The notes beneath the pieces are model-generated. The model searched no databases and was not told the DNA's origin. It saw only the letters and a program-made list of their open reading frames with translations. A DNA stretch of 29,700 nucleotides from JAQXDR01 sp038138625. GTDB lineage: Bacteria; Pseudomonadota; Alphaproteobacteria; Rhodobacterales; Rhodobacteraceae. The stretch is from assembly GCA_038138625.1 (NCBI GenBank), contig JAYQEA010000039.1:1-29700 (forward strand), written 5' to 3'. Below, in pieces: positions 8,333 to 17,059 of the stretch (its first letter is position 1; each line of letters opens with the position of its first letter). The position numbers and the translations under genes are program-made.

Positions 8333-9069
8333 ATGATTGCTAAGTATTCGCTTGCATCCTTCCACAATTCGGCATCACGTTGGCGACGCCAAAGCTTCAG
8401 GGTTGACCTGTGGAACAGCAAAGCAGCACAAGCCATCAATCGAACATGTATTCGACCTGCTCTGCCCAAGTGTCGCACGCCCAAAGGTACAGTGAACAGC
8501 TCCGGCAAACCTACAAAGGTTCACTTCCGGTTCCACAAAGATATCAGAACCGCCATCTCTGAAGCCAGTCTGTCAACGCTCCAAAAAAAAGACTTTAACG
8601 CGCTCATCGGCGAGTTTGCAGCGCTGAACAAACGTAATAACGAGATTGGTCGAAAGCTTGTTGCTATCTGCCGAACGGAAGACTTGTGCAAACGCCTGAC
8701 CACTCTTCCTATCGTCGGTCCAGTGATCGCCACCGCCTGGATTGCCGCCATCGATGACGGGCGACATTTCGCGTCGGGGCGGGCGTTCGCGGCATGGATC
8801 GGGCTGGTCCCCCGGCAATATACGACCAGAGGCAAACCTAGGCTTGGCGGCATAGACAAACGGGCAATCAATACTTGCGCCGCCAGCTTATCCACGGCGC
8901 GAGGTCGGTCCTGATCAGGATCGCCGGCCCAAGGGATCGGTGTGCCAAATGGGCGCAAAATCTACTTGCTTGCCCGGGCCACAACAACACACTCGTTGCA
9001 ATGGCCAACAAAACAGCACGCATCGCCTGGGCTGTGTTGCGCAATGGGGAAAGCTACAAGACCGCATGA
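8333..9069 (+). pseudogene. IS110-family transposase remnant, frameshifted
   Basis: The recognisable part runs from about 8580 and encodes the C-terminal transposase_20 region of IS110-family enzymes: RLTTLPIVGPVIATAWIAAI, then GRAFAAWIGLVPRQYTTRGK and PRLGGIDKR. At about 8873-8876 one base is missing. The protein continues in the next frame as LRRQLIHGARSVL and MANKTARIAWAVLRNGESYKTA to the TGA at 9067-9069. The N-terminal DEDD (RuvC-like) domain is not found upstream; 8333-8510 is open but shows nothing I can match. The gene is therefore truncated and dead. The adjacent 8231-8332 contains only the upstream region of the divergent lacI gene. Confidence 0.8.
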
Positions 9070-9122
9070 CCGAGGCGGGCGGCGCTGCGACTTTCCTGAA
9101 TGCAAGGTATATGACTGTGGCG

Positions 9123-9140
9123 TAACGGCTACAGCCGTTA
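9123..9140. repeat. 18-bp inverted repeat after IS110 remnant
   Basis: TAACGGCT and AGCCGTTA are perfect 8-bp arms around AC, about 55 bases past the IS110 transposase stop. It could be a subterminal inverted repeat of the element or a small hairpin. No function can be assigned. Confidence 0.4.
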
Positions 9141-9183
9141 ATTCAATGCTCGTAAGCAGCGCTGGCCATCAAAGGAGGGATAG

Positions 9184-9378
9184 TTTGACGTATCCAAGGC
9201 CGTTGGAACCAAATTTGAAAAACACCTGACGCAGGAGACGTCCATAGATTCACTCCATAAAGGGTACGATGAACCAGAAATCCTCCTTACTCAATTCTAC
9301 AAATATAACCTAAAGGCCCTGACGTCAGACAGTCAGTCGAGCAGCAATATCGCGCTTGAACTGGACGGGTCGACGTAA
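9184..9378 (+). other. Short open frame without start, possible gene scrap
   Basis: This 64-codon frame follows a TAG and ends at TAA 9376-9378. It has a protein-like composition (for example KAVGTKFEKHLTQETSIDSL) but no start codon at a useful place. It lies between two IS110-family fragments and may be the 3' end of a gene destroyed by insertion. I do not recognise it. The remainder of 9070-9394 shows nothing else. Confidence 0.2.
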
Positions 9379-9394
9379 CATCACAGATGTCTAC

Positions 9395-9532
9395 TGACTT
9401 TCGCGCCTTCTATCCCACAAGCCAAAAATGTTGGTGGACATTGCACTTGAAAACAACATGGCGCAGCAGATCTGGGAATTGGTGACTAAAAATGAAGACT
9501 ACAGAGATCTGGGGTTAGCTGCTCTGGCGTAA
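9395..9532 (+). pseudogene. IS110-family transposase C-terminal fragment
   Basis: The frame reads LSRLLSHKPKMLVDIALENN, then MAQQIWELVTKNEDYRDLGL, and ends at TAA 9530-9532. This matches the extreme C-terminus of IS110-family transposases (KP-M-V-ALANKMARTIWAL pattern). It is a second, different copy from the one ending at 9069, because the same C-terminal segment occurs in both. Everything upstream of the LLSHKPK block is missing or interrupted by a TGA. From 9533 to 9869 I see only what is probably the non-coding right end of this element; short frames there have no support. Confidence 0.7.
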
Positions 9533-9869
9533 CTGTTCACGCCAAGGCGCTAGCGACGGTGTAACTCGGGGTGCAACAAGACGTCGATTGAATGGGCAAA
9601 TTGATCGAACAGGTCATTATTGGAAAAACCAGCTGAGAATTAAGAGCACAGAGCTCGTGGGTCAGTTTTGGATCCAATACTACGAACATCATCCCGGCCC
9701 GCGGCCATGAAAAATGCTGTAGAACAAAACCTGACAGAAGTTCGCTCTCGATTGCACGCTTTGAAGGTCAGATGCCTCTCGCACTATGGGCGGCAACCAC
9801 ATAGGATCACATTGACACCCAACACTTCTGTCTGCAGTGTTCCTGCTGAGGGACTGGGCTTGATCATTT

Positions 9870-9895
9870 GAAGGTCTGAGAGTGCCGAGACCTTC
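9870..9895 (-). terminator. Stem-loop downstream of oligopeptide ABC operon
   Basis: An 8-bp perfect stem (9870-9877 with 9888-9895, GAAGGTCT/AGACCTTC) with a 10-base loop lies 15 bases beyond the last gene of the operon. Only AAA follows on the minus strand, so a classical T-tract is missing. It may act as an RNA 3' end hairpin. Confidence 0.4.
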
Positions 9896-9910
9896 CGAGA
9901 AACGTGTTAC

Positions 9911-10879
9911 CTACTTTGGTTGGTAATCAACCGGGTGGTAGCAGGCAACCCATACGTTATCCGACTGTTCCCTGAGAGGTGGTGCCGCACTTCTACATTG
10001 CTCACCTGCATATGCGCAGCGCGCACGGAATGGACATCCTCCCGGCGGGTTTAGTGGATCTGGCAATTCGGTTTCGCGCGCCTCTGGCGCAGTCAACGGA
10101 CGCCCAACCACTGGTGCACTCTCAGCCAGCATTTTTGTGTAAGGATGTTTGGGATGCGCAAAAATCTCGTCAGCGGGACCCACTTCAACCACTGAGCCGA
10201 AATAGAGCACCGCGACCCGGTCACTGACCGCTTCGACGACGGCAAGATCGTGACTGATGAACAGATAGGTCAGCCCAAACTGTTCCTTCAAATCGGCCAG
10301 CAGGTTCAAAACCTGCGCCTGAACAGATACATCCAATGCTGAAACGGGTTCATCGAGAATGAGGATACGTGCATCAGCCGCCAGTGCTCGGGCGATGGCG
10401 ATACGCTGTGCTTGACCACCGGAAAACTCATGCGGATAGCGGGTCAGAAAATCCTCGCGCAGGTTCACCGCGGAAAATATTTGCCGAATACGGGCTGAGC
10501 GAGTTGCAGCGGGCATATCGTGCAAATGCTTGAGCGGCGTTTCCATGATCTGTTGGATGGTTTTGCGCGGATTAAGGCTACTGATCGGGTCCTGAAACAC
10601 ATATTGGATCTTGCGGCCAAACTGGGCTGGGTCAACGTTATCGAGAAGCTCTCCATCTATTTCTATCGTGCCGGTGCTGGCCGGTAGCAAGCCAACAAGC
10701 ATCCGCGCGAGAGTTGATTTGCCACAACCAGATTCACCGATGATCCCAAGTGTTTCGCCCTCATCGACTGTCAAAGATACCGGTTGAACAGCACGCACCA
10801 ATGCTCGTGGTGGTCCGAATATGCGCTTGCCAACAGGAAAGACTTTGCTGAGGTTGGTCAGCTTGAGAGCGGCGGTCAT
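9911..10879 (-). CDS. Oligopeptide/dipeptide ABC transporter ATP-binding protein (DppF/OppF type)
   Basis: The 322-aa cytoplasmic ATPase is the second ATPase of the oligopeptide-type importer. It shows Walker A GESGCGKST, QYVFQDPISSLNPRKTI, signature FSGGQAQRIAIARALA, Walker B LILDEPVSALDVSVQ and the switch His in FISHDLAVVE. The C-terminal OppF-type Cys-containing tail is GGCPFRARCAYAGEQC. The ATG at 10877-10879 is preferred over an upstream in-frame ATG: it forms an ATGA overlap with the preceding fusion gene and has AGGAGG seven bases upstream. It is the last gene of the operon. Confidence 0.92.
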   Translation of the reverse strand: MTAALKLTNLSKVFPVGKRIFGPPRALVRAVQPVSLTVDEGETLGIIGESGCGKSTLARMLVGLLPASTGTIEIDGELLDNVDPAQFGRKIQYVFQDPISSLNPRKTIQQIMETPLKHLHDMPAATRSARIRQIFSAVNLREDFLTRYPHEFSGGQAQRIAIARALAADARILILDEPVSALDVSVQAQVLNLLADLKEQFGLTYLFISHDLAVVEAVSDRVAVLYFGSVVEVGPADEIFAHPKHPYTKMLAESAPVVGRPLTAPEARETELPDPLNPPGGCPFRARCAYAGEQCRSAAPPLREQSDNVWVACYHPVDYQPK

Positions 10880-12762
10880 GGGCTTGCCTCCTGCGGAGGA
10901 GTTTCCGGAGCTATACAACGGACCGAGGTTTCGGCACCGTGCCGCACAAGTTCAATATTTGGCTGCCGACAATTATCGGCCGCTTTGTGGCATCGATCCG
11001 CAAAGGTACAGCCCTTGGGCAGTCTGTCCATCGTCGGCGGAAGGCCGGGAATGGCCGCCAATTTACGTCGGCCTTGCCCAAGTTCGGGCACGCAGGCCAT
11101 AAGGCGCGCGGTATATGGGTGGGCGGGTGTGTCCATGATGGTCTTGGTTGGGCCTTCTTCTACGATCTGGCCAGCATACATTACCGCGATCCGGTCACAC
11201 AGTTGTGCTACCACGCCGAAATCATGTGTAATAAAGATAATGCTCAATCCCCGCTCTCGACGTAGGTCGTCTAGCAAGGACAGAATTTGCGCCTGCACTG
11301 TCACATCCAATGCCGTGGTTGGTTCATCGGCGATGATGATCTCGGGATCGTTTGCCAGTGCCATTGCGATCCCCACACGCTGCCGCATTCCGCCCGACAT
11401 CTCGTGCGGGTAGCTGTCAATGCGCTGCTCGGCATTAGCAATGCGGACCGATTTCAGCAGCTCGATGGCATGGGCACGGGCTTTTCTCCTGTCAAAACGG
11501 TTATGTACCCGCACCGCCTCGATCAACTGGTCGCCAACTGTATAAAGCGGGTGCAGCGTGGCCAGCGGATCTTGGAAGATATAGGCGATCTGGTCTCCCC
11601 TGAGAGATCGGAGCGTTTCATAGGGTGCACCGATCAGATCCATACCCTTGTAGCTCACAGCACCACCCGTGATAACACCCGGAGGCGAAGCCACTAAACC
11701 CATGATGCTGAGCGCTGTCACCGACTTGCCGGAGCCACTTTCGCCAATCACCCCAATACATTCTCCTGGATTGACCTCCAGATCGACACCGCCCACGGCC
11801 TTGTAGATCCGGTCCTTGGCGTGAAACTGAGTTTCCACCCCGCGTAGGGCCAACAATGCGTTGCCGTCCGCAGAGGGCGCCGGATCCGAGCGGCGAACCA
11901 TGGTGGTGGGCATCGGGCGTGACAGGGCACCGGACTTTAAGCGCGGGTCAATCGCATCGCGCACCCCGTCACCCAGAAGGTTGATCGCCATGACAATGAT
12001 CAGGATCATTGCGCCGGGCATAATTGAGGTATGCGGATTGGTGATCATGGCCGATCGGGCCTCGCCCAGCATGGAGCCCAGATCGGCCTGAGGCGGTTGC
12101 GAGCCAAGGCCAAGAAAGCTCAAGCCGGCGGTTTCCAAAATCATCCAGCCAATCGTGGTTGACATTGCGATAACGATCACCGGGATCACGTTTGGAAGTA
12201 CTTCGGTCAAAATAATTCGTGCATCCGTCATACCCGATAACCGAGCCGCATCGACGAACTCCTTATGCGCGATGCCGACGGTGATTCCTCGTATGTTGCG
12301 GGCAAAGAAAGGGATGTTGACCGCGGCGATTGCTATCAGCGCATTCATCAACCCCGGCCCGAGAGCCGCGACAATCGCGAGAGCAAGCAAGATATAGGGA
12401 AAGGCCATTAGCATATCGACGCCGCGCATGACGATGTTGTCCGTACGTCCGCCATAATAACCTGCGATGATGCCGATCGCCGCGCCGAGGGTGGCGGCAA
12501 TAATCGCCGCTGCCAAGCCAACGGCCAGTGACAGGCGTGTCCCCCAAAGCAGGCGGCTGAGAAGATCGCGCCCCAGATGGTCTGTGCCCAATAAGGCGCC
12601 TTCCGAAAAGGGCCGCTTGAACCGGTTTGCCGTATCAGTCACGTCTGGATCGGCCAGCGGAAGAAGCGGCGTCACTAGGGCTATAAAAGCCACCAGACCC
12701 ATCACCACCAATCCACCAAGCGCAAGCCGGTTACGCGCGAGAAGCGTCAGGAAACCCATCAT
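10876..12762 (-). CDS. Fused oligopeptide ABC permease and ATPase (DppC-DppD)
   Basis: One uninterrupted 628-aa protein joins two usually separate subunits. Residues 1-278 are a DppC/OppC permease with the N-terminal LLGTDHLGRDLLSRLLWGTR signature and the EAA-type loop EFVDAARLSGMTDARIILTEVLPN. A short hydrophilic linker (about 279-300, rich in Pro, Ser and Arg) follows. Residues 301-628 are a DppD/OppD ATPase: Walker A GESGSGKS (340-347), signature MSGGMRQRVGIAMALA, Walker B IIADEPTTALDVTVQ, and the Cys-containing OppD tail GCTFADRCHKAADNC. The start at 12760-12762 gives an ATGA overlap with dppB-like stop and has AAGGA upstream; the longer open frame is antisense-like and rejected. Such fusions are known in some bacteria, but this is unusual beside a separate DppF. 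Confidence 0.9.
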   Translation of the reverse strand: MMGFLTLLARNRLALGGLVVMGLVAFIALVTPLLPLADPDVTDTANRFKRPFSEGALLGTDHLGRDLLSRLLWGTRLSLAVGLAAAIIAATLGAAIGIIAGYYGGRTDNIVMRGVDMLMAFPYILLALAIVAALGPGLMNALIAIAAVNIPFFARNIRGITVGIAHKEFVDAARLSGMTDARIILTEVLPNVIPVIVIAMSTTIGWMILETAGLSFLGLGSQPPQADLGSMLGEARSAMITNPHTSIMPGAMILIIVMAINLLGDGVRDAIDPRLKSGALSRPMPTTMVRRSDPAPSADGNALLALRGVETQFHAKDRIYKAVGGVDLEVNPGECIGVIGESGSGKSVTALSIMGLVASPPGVITGGAVSYKGMDLIGAPYETLRSLRGDQIAYIFQDPLATLHPLYTVGDQLIEAVRVHNRFDRRKARAHAIELLKSVRIANAEQRIDSYPHEMSGGMRQRVGIAMALANDPEIIIADEPTTALDVTVQAQILSLLDDLRRERGLSIIFITHDFGVVAQLCDRIAVMYAGQIVEEGPTKTIMDTPAHPYTARLMACVPELGQGRRKLAAIPGLPPTMDRLPKGCTFADRCHKAADNCRQPNIELVRHGAETSVRCIAPETPPQEASP

Positions 12763-13706
12763 GTCTTGATCCTTGGGTCCAGCAGGCCTTGCGCAACATC
12801 GACTGCGATGTTGAACATCACATAACAGGCTGCGACAAAGACGACGCCGCCCTGCACCAACAGGATATCGCGTTTCAGAATGGCATCGACCAGCATGCGC
12901 CCGACGCCGGGCCATTGGAACACCATCTCGATATAGACCGCACCTGACAGAACAAACCCAGCCTGCACGCCCAGTACCGGAATGATGCTGACCATGGCTG
13001 CGCGCAGCGCATGGCGCCATATGACCGAGCGTTCGTGAACACCCTTGGCGCGGGCGGTACGAATGAAATCCTGACGCAGAACCTCAAGCATCGCAGATCG
13101 CGACAGGCGGGCAATAACGCCAGTTGCGACCACTGCCAATACCAGCGCCGGCAGGATCAGGTGGCTGATTAGCGTCGACAAGTCCCGCGCCCCATAGACC
13201 GGCCACATGCCTGACACGGGAAACCAACGCAGTTTTACGGCAAAGAGGAGGATCATCATCATACCGAGAAAGAACGATGGAATGGAAATTCCCAAAAGCA
13301 CCGTAAAGGTGATGACCTTGTCCGCCAAACCGTACTGTCGCGCGGCAGATATGACCCCGGCGGCCACACCAAAGATCGAGCATAGGACAAAAGCCGTTCC
13401 CGCAAGGATCAATGTCGCCCCGAAACGATCAAGCACCTCGTCCAGAACAGGCCGGTTGAGAGAGAAGCTGCGCCCAAAATCACCCTGCAGCATATTCCCG
13501 AGCCAAATTAAGTATCGCTGCACCATGGGCTTGTCCAAGCCGAGGTCGCGGTTGAGTTTCTCAACATTCTCCGGGGTGGCATAGGACCCCAGGATCGCTG
13601 TGGCTGGGTCACCGGGAATCATGGCCATGATGACAAAGACAATACCTGAAATTCCGAATAGAACCGGAATCGCGGAAACCAGCCTTTTTAGTATGTAGCC
13701 TGTCAT
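12759..13706 (-). CDS. Oligopeptide/dipeptide ABC permease (DppB type)
   Basis: The 315-aa inner-membrane subunit shows the DppB start (MTGYILKRLVSAIPVLFGIS), the conserved MIPGDPA motif after helix 1 and the LGLDKPMVQRYLIWLGNMLQGDFGRS-type periplasmic region. The EAA loop is FIRTARAKGVHERSVIWRHAL. The frame is open 58 codons further, but that stretch crosses the stem-loop and the end of the binding-protein gene, so the ATG at 13704-13706 is chosen. The gene is coupled to the downstream fusion gene by ATGA. Confidence 0.92.
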   Translation of the reverse strand: MTGYILKRLVSAIPVLFGISGIVFVIMAMIPGDPATAILGSYATPENVEKLNRDLGLDKPMVQRYLIWLGNMLQGDFGRSFSLNRPVLDEVLDRFGATLILAGTAFVLCSIFGVAAGVISAARQYGLADKVITFTVLLGISIPSFFLGMMMILLFAVKLRWFPVSGMWPVYGARDLSTLISHLILPALVLAVVATGVIARLSRSAMLEVLRQDFIRTARAKGVHERSVIWRHALRAAMVSIIPVLGVQAGFVLSGAVYIEMVFQWPGVGRMLVDAILKRDILLVQGGVVFVAACYVMFNIAVDVAQGLLDPRIKT

Positions 13707-13723
13707 TGTTCCCAACCCGAAAA

Positions 13724-13754
13724 TGTGCAGCCGCGCGTCTGGGGCGGCTGCACA
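13724..13754 (-). terminator. Terminator-like hairpin (attenuator) between binding protein and permease genes
   Basis: A perfect 10-bp stem (13724-13733 with 13745-13754, TGTGCAGCCG/CGGCTGCACA) has an 11-base loop and is followed on the minus strand by TTTTC. It lies eight bases beyond the binding-protein stop. It looks like a partial intrinsic terminator that lowers expression of the membrane subunits relative to the binding protein. Confidence 0.7.
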
Positions 13755-13761
13755 GGTCGCT

Positions 13762-15336
13762 TTAGTTTTTGACGACGTCGTCCAGTAGTAGGAAGAACGA
13801 CGGCTGGAGTGAGAAGTTTTCAACACGGTCGGAGGTAACCGCATTCTGCTTCCAGTTGGCAACGAAGACCCAAGGCGCATCTTCCTGCACTATGACCTGC
13901 ATCTCTTGGTAGAGACGCGCGCGCTCTGCCTGATCGGTCGCCGCTCGGGCGGCCTCCAGCAACTCGTCAACTTTGGGGTTGGAGTAGTAGCCCGAGTTGA
14001 ATCCGCCCTGATCCGGCCAAGCAGCTGTGCGCAGCGCGAGGAACGGGAGCGTGTCAGGGTCATTGGTCATCCACGCCATTTGGGCCATGTCAGCCTTGCC
14101 CTCGAGACCCGGGTTCACTTCACCAAGGAAGGTGTTCCATTCATAGGTCTCGATTTTCACGTCAAATCCTACTGCACTCAGGTCGGCCTGCATGGCTGTT
14201 CCCATCGCGACGGGGTCCAGCATACCCGAGCCGCCTTCGGTGACAAAGAACGTCAGCTCAGCGCCTTCGGCTCCCGCTTCGGCGATCAATTCCCGCGCTT
14301 TGTCGGGATCATAAGGGTATGGTTCTAGGCTATCGTTGTAAGCCCATGCGAATGCCGGCGGTGTCGGACCAGCGGCGACAGCTGCCGTGCCTTCCAGAAC
14401 GTCGTTGACAATGGCTTCCTTGTTGATGGCATAGTTTGCCGCCTGACGGACGCGCACATCTGCAAACGGTCCTTCTTTGGCGTTCAGAATCAGGAACCAG
14501 ACGTGCGGCCCGGCCTGTTCATGTAGGGTGTAGGTTGCGCCTTGAAACTGACTAAGTGAAACTGGCGGAACCTCGACCATCAGGTCGATACCACCTGCAA
14601 GCATCTCGGCGGTGCGGGTGTTTGCGTCGGTTATCGGGCGGAACACAACGGCCTGCAATTCTGGAGCACCGTCCCAATAGCTGGCGTTTGCTTCGATCAC
14701 CACAGCCTCGTTTGATCGCCACTCAACGAATTTAAAAGCGCCGGTACCGGACGGGTTTCGCCCAAACTCGGCCCCGTGCTGTTCCACGGCAGCGGGGGAT
14801 ACCATCAGTCCAGTGGGATAGGCGAGGTTGGACAGGAACGGTGCATAGGGTGCATTGAGCGTAAAGCGGACGGTCAGATCATCGACAACCTCTACGCTGT
14901 CAATAGCAGAGAAGAAGAAAGAAAGCGGGAAGGGACCGGTGTCATGATAAGGATGGTTTTCGTCCAGCATGCGATCAAAGTTGAATTTAACCGCGTCCGC
15001 GTTGAAGGTACTTCCGTCATGGAACGTCACGCCATCTTGCAGGGCAAAAGTATAGACTGTTCCGTCCTCACTAATATCCCATGATGTGGCCAGCGATGGC
15101 TCAACTTCAAGAGTTCCATCCTTGTAACGCACCAGTCCGTCATAGACATTCATCAAAATTCGAAAGTCGTTGACTGCGGTCACGGCCGCCGGATCAAGGG
15201 CTTTGGGTTCGGCAATCTGCCCAACGATCAAAACATCTTGAGGCGTTTGTGCTTGGGCTGAGAGCGTTGAGAGAGCAAGTGCCGTGGCTGCACCTGCAGC
15301 CAGCATTGCCCTGCGGGACAGTTTCAGCAGTTTCAT
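13762..15336 (-). CDS. Oligopeptide-type ABC transporter substrate-binding protein (family 5)
   Basis: The 524-aa periplasmic protein belongs to the DppA/OppA family (SBP_bac_5). It has a signal peptide with a twin-arginine-like start (LSRRAMLAAGAATALALSTL), so Tat export is possible. Family landmarks include the early EPKALDPAAVTAVNDF segment, LATSWDISEDGTVYTFALQDGVTFHDG and VRQAANYAINKEAIVNDVLEG. The ATG at 15334-15336 has GGGAGA eight bases upstream. It is the first gene of the minus-strand operon. Its promoter region carries two palindromes matching the site next to the GntR gene at 25297, so it is probably under that regulator. The substrate is unknown: peptides, modified amino acids or ureides are possible from the linked hydrolases. 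Confidence 0.92.
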   Translation of the reverse strand: MKLLKLSRRAMLAAGAATALALSTLSAQAQTPQDVLIVGQIAEPKALDPAAVTAVNDFRILMNVYDGLVRYKDGTLEVEPSLATSWDISEDGTVYTFALQDGVTFHDGSTFNADAVKFNFDRMLDENHPYHDTGPFPLSFFFSAIDSVEVVDDLTVRFTLNAPYAPFLSNLAYPTGLMVSPAAVEQHGAEFGRNPSGTGAFKFVEWRSNEAVVIEANASYWDGAPELQAVVFRPITDANTRTAEMLAGGIDLMVEVPPVSLSQFQGATYTLHEQAGPHVWFLILNAKEGPFADVRVRQAANYAINKEAIVNDVLEGTAAVAAGPTPPAFAWAYNDSLEPYPYDPDKARELIAEAGAEGAELTFFVTEGGSGMLDPVAMGTAMQADLSAVGFDVKIETYEWNTFLGEVNPGLEGKADMAQMAWMTNDPDTLPFLALRTAAWPDQGGFNSGYYSNPKVDELLEAARAATDQAERARLYQEMQVIVQEDAPWVFVANWKQNAVTSDRVENFSLQPSFFLLLDDVVKN

Positions 15337-15352
15337 GATTTGTCTCCCATTT

Positions 15353-15368
15353 ATTTATCATGATGAAT
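15353..15368. promoter_or_regulatory. Probable GntR operator, copy A
   Basis: ATTTATCATGATGAAT is a 16-bp palindrome with one mismatched pair. It lies between the divergent binding-protein and DUF1028 genes, just upstream of the binding-protein ribosome binding site. It shares its core with copies at 15381 and 26123. Confidence 0.65.
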
Positions 15369-15380
15369 TGCATTGATGCA

Positions 15381-15396
15381 AATTATCATGATAAAT
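15381..15396. promoter_or_regulatory. Probable GntR operator, copy B
   Basis: AATTATCATGATAAAT is a 16-bp palindrome with one mismatched pair, 28 bases from copy A and 28 bases before the DUF1028 start. The spacing of 28 bp between centres is close to three helical turns, so two dimers could bind roughly on the same face. Confidence 0.65.
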
Positions 15397-15423
15397 ACAA
15401 GAATAATGTTTTAAGGCGGTAGA

Positions 15424-16086
15424 ATGACGTTCTCGATTCTGACTTTCGATAATAAAACAGGCGTTTTTGCTGCCGCCGCTGCGACGGGAAGTCTCTGTGT
15501 GGGTGGTTGGGTTCTGCGGGGTGACATCGAATCGGGCTTCGTGGCGTCACAGGGCACTGCACCCAGCACCTTTTGGCGGGACGACGTATTACGCGCAATG
15601 CACAGTGGCAAGACCGCTCAGGATGCTGTCGAGACGGTGACGTCAGATGACCCTGGAAAAGGGCATAGGCAACTGATTGCCTTGGACCGTAGCGGCGCAA
15701 CTCACGGCTTTACTGGAGCGGATAGCGTTATGTATGCTGGTCACCTCTCGCAACAAGGTTTGGTGGTAGCAGGAAATATGCTCGCAGGCCCAGAGGTTCT
15801 TGAGGCTATGGTGACGACGGCGCAAAACAGCACTGATGGGCCAGATCATAAAATGCTCCAGGTTTTGAATGCTGCCCGGCAGGCGGGAGGTGACAACCGT
15901 GGGCTTTCGTCTGCGACCATGTTGATCCTTGCGCCCGATCGCCCACCATTGGACCTGCGCATCGATTACAGCGACAATCCGATAGTGGACCTTGAAAATC
16001 TCTATCTCAGAACCAGAGCGTCACCTTACTTTGATTGGCTTAGCGTCGTCCCGGTGCTTGAGAACAAAATCCGCTCACCACTATAG
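15424..16086 (+). CDS. DUF1028 family protein (Ntn-hydrolase-like)
   Basis: The 220-aa cytoplasmic protein matches the DUF1028 family, which is placed in the Ntn-hydrolase fold group. Recognisable blocks are MTFSILTFDNKTGVFAAAAA at the start, the GFVASQGTA block, LSQQGLVVAGNMLAGPEVLEAM, and AARQAGGDNRGLSSATMLI, then DLRIDYSDNPIVDL. If the family uses an N-terminal nucleophile, Thr2 (exposed after Met removal) is the candidate; this is inference. The gene is divergent from the oligopeptide-type ABC operon and shares its two-operator promoter, so it probably processes an imported peptide-like compound. The ribosome binding site is weak (GGCGG). No terminator is seen after it; 16087-16289 is non-coding or the tail of the IS1182 remnant. 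Confidence 0.88.
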   Translation: MTFSILTFDNKTGVFAAAAATGSLCVGGWVLRGDIESGFVASQGTAPSTFWRDDVLRAMHSGKTAQDAVETVTSDDPGKGHRQLIALDRSGATHGFTGADSVMYAGHLSQQGLVVAGNMLAGPEVLEAMVTTAQNSTDGPDHKMLQVLNAARQAGGDNRGLSSATMLILAPDRPPLDLRIDYSDNPIVDLENLYLRTRASPYFDWLSVVPVLENKIRSPL

Positions 16087-16289
16087 TATTTAAGTGATCG
16101 CTTATGACCGGATGCAAAATGGTATGATATTGGTGCAAAACACCTTGGTTTGAGAAGGCTTTTCCAGCCGCGTCATGAGGCATCGGCGGCTTCATCGAGA
16201 GGCATTTCGTTTTTGTTGCATCCTCTAGGCAGGTGGTGAGTATTGCGAGGTTTTTGAGGTGCTGGGCAGCGCGGCTCGTCGGAGAAATG

Positions 16290-17059
16290 CCTGAGTTCTA
16301 AGCGACACGTTCCAACATCTTTTTGACCTCAACAATTTCGTGGCTGAGCTAGGCTGGCATGGCCTCGACATCGGCGAGATAGTTCACCTCGTAGCTAAGG
16401 CGCCCTGGCCGGTCTTTCAACGACCATGCCGCTTGTGGGTCGGTTTCCGAAAGGTACTTTGGAGGTTTGTGCTTGGAGCTATATGCTGGCTCTGCGGCCT
16501 TTTTCCGGGTCATCAAGATATGTTTGGGCGGGATGGCCGGTGTCATCCAGTCTGGCCCAAGTTCTGCGAACTCGGTCAGGGCTATCGCGGCGATCCCGGT
16601 TTGCATGCGCAAAAACCATACTGCCATCGACCAAGGCTCCGGTCCCACCAATCAGACCGTGACCGGCGCACTCCATGACAACGGTTTCGAACACGCAGCG
16701 CAGAATATATCCTTTGGCGAAGCTGCCGCGCCGGTTCTTTGAGAAAGTAGATCGTTGCGGCACCTACCGGAAAGGCTGAGATGACAGAACCAGCGACAAG
16801 CCGAATCGAGATGCACTTCCTGGTACAGCTGATGCTGCGAGTGGATGCCCTAGAGGTAACCGGCCAGTAGAATCCGGATCATCAGCTCAGGGTCGACAGA
16901 TGGCCGTCAGGTATGGCTGCAGATCGCGGCAAGCTCAGCGCGCAACGTGTCGAGGTTCAGGAACTTATCAATCCTGCACAGCAAGTGAACCTGCGTGACA
17001 TGGTCTCAGAGGCCAAATTCGTAAAACAGTGCTTCCTGATGGTCCAAACGCCCTATCAT
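16290..17059 (-). pseudogene. IS1182-family transposase pseudogene
   Basis: Read from 17059 downwards, the minus strand gives the start of an IS1182-type DDE transposase: MIGRLDHQEALFYEFGL, stop, DHVTQVHLLCRIDKFLNLDT, then SHT, stop, RPSVDPELMIRILLAGYL, stop, GIHSQHQLYQEVHLDSACRW. A frameshift near 16765 leads into STFSKNRRGSF and then FETVVMECAGHGLIGGTGAL, VDGSMVFAHANRDRR. Another change of frame gives YLSETDPQAAWSLKDRPGRL and YEVNYLADVEAMPA, stop, LSHEIVEVKKMLERVA, stop. At least five in-frame stops and two frameshifts make it dead, and the C-terminal half of a usual roughly 450-aa transposase is absent. The minus frame stays open to 16086 after the last stop but shows no recognised motif. 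Confidence 0.8.

Noticed and set aside
9668..9871. Plus-strand open frame of 67 codons
   Set aside because: It lies in what is probably the non-coding end of an IS110 element and shows no motif or start signal.
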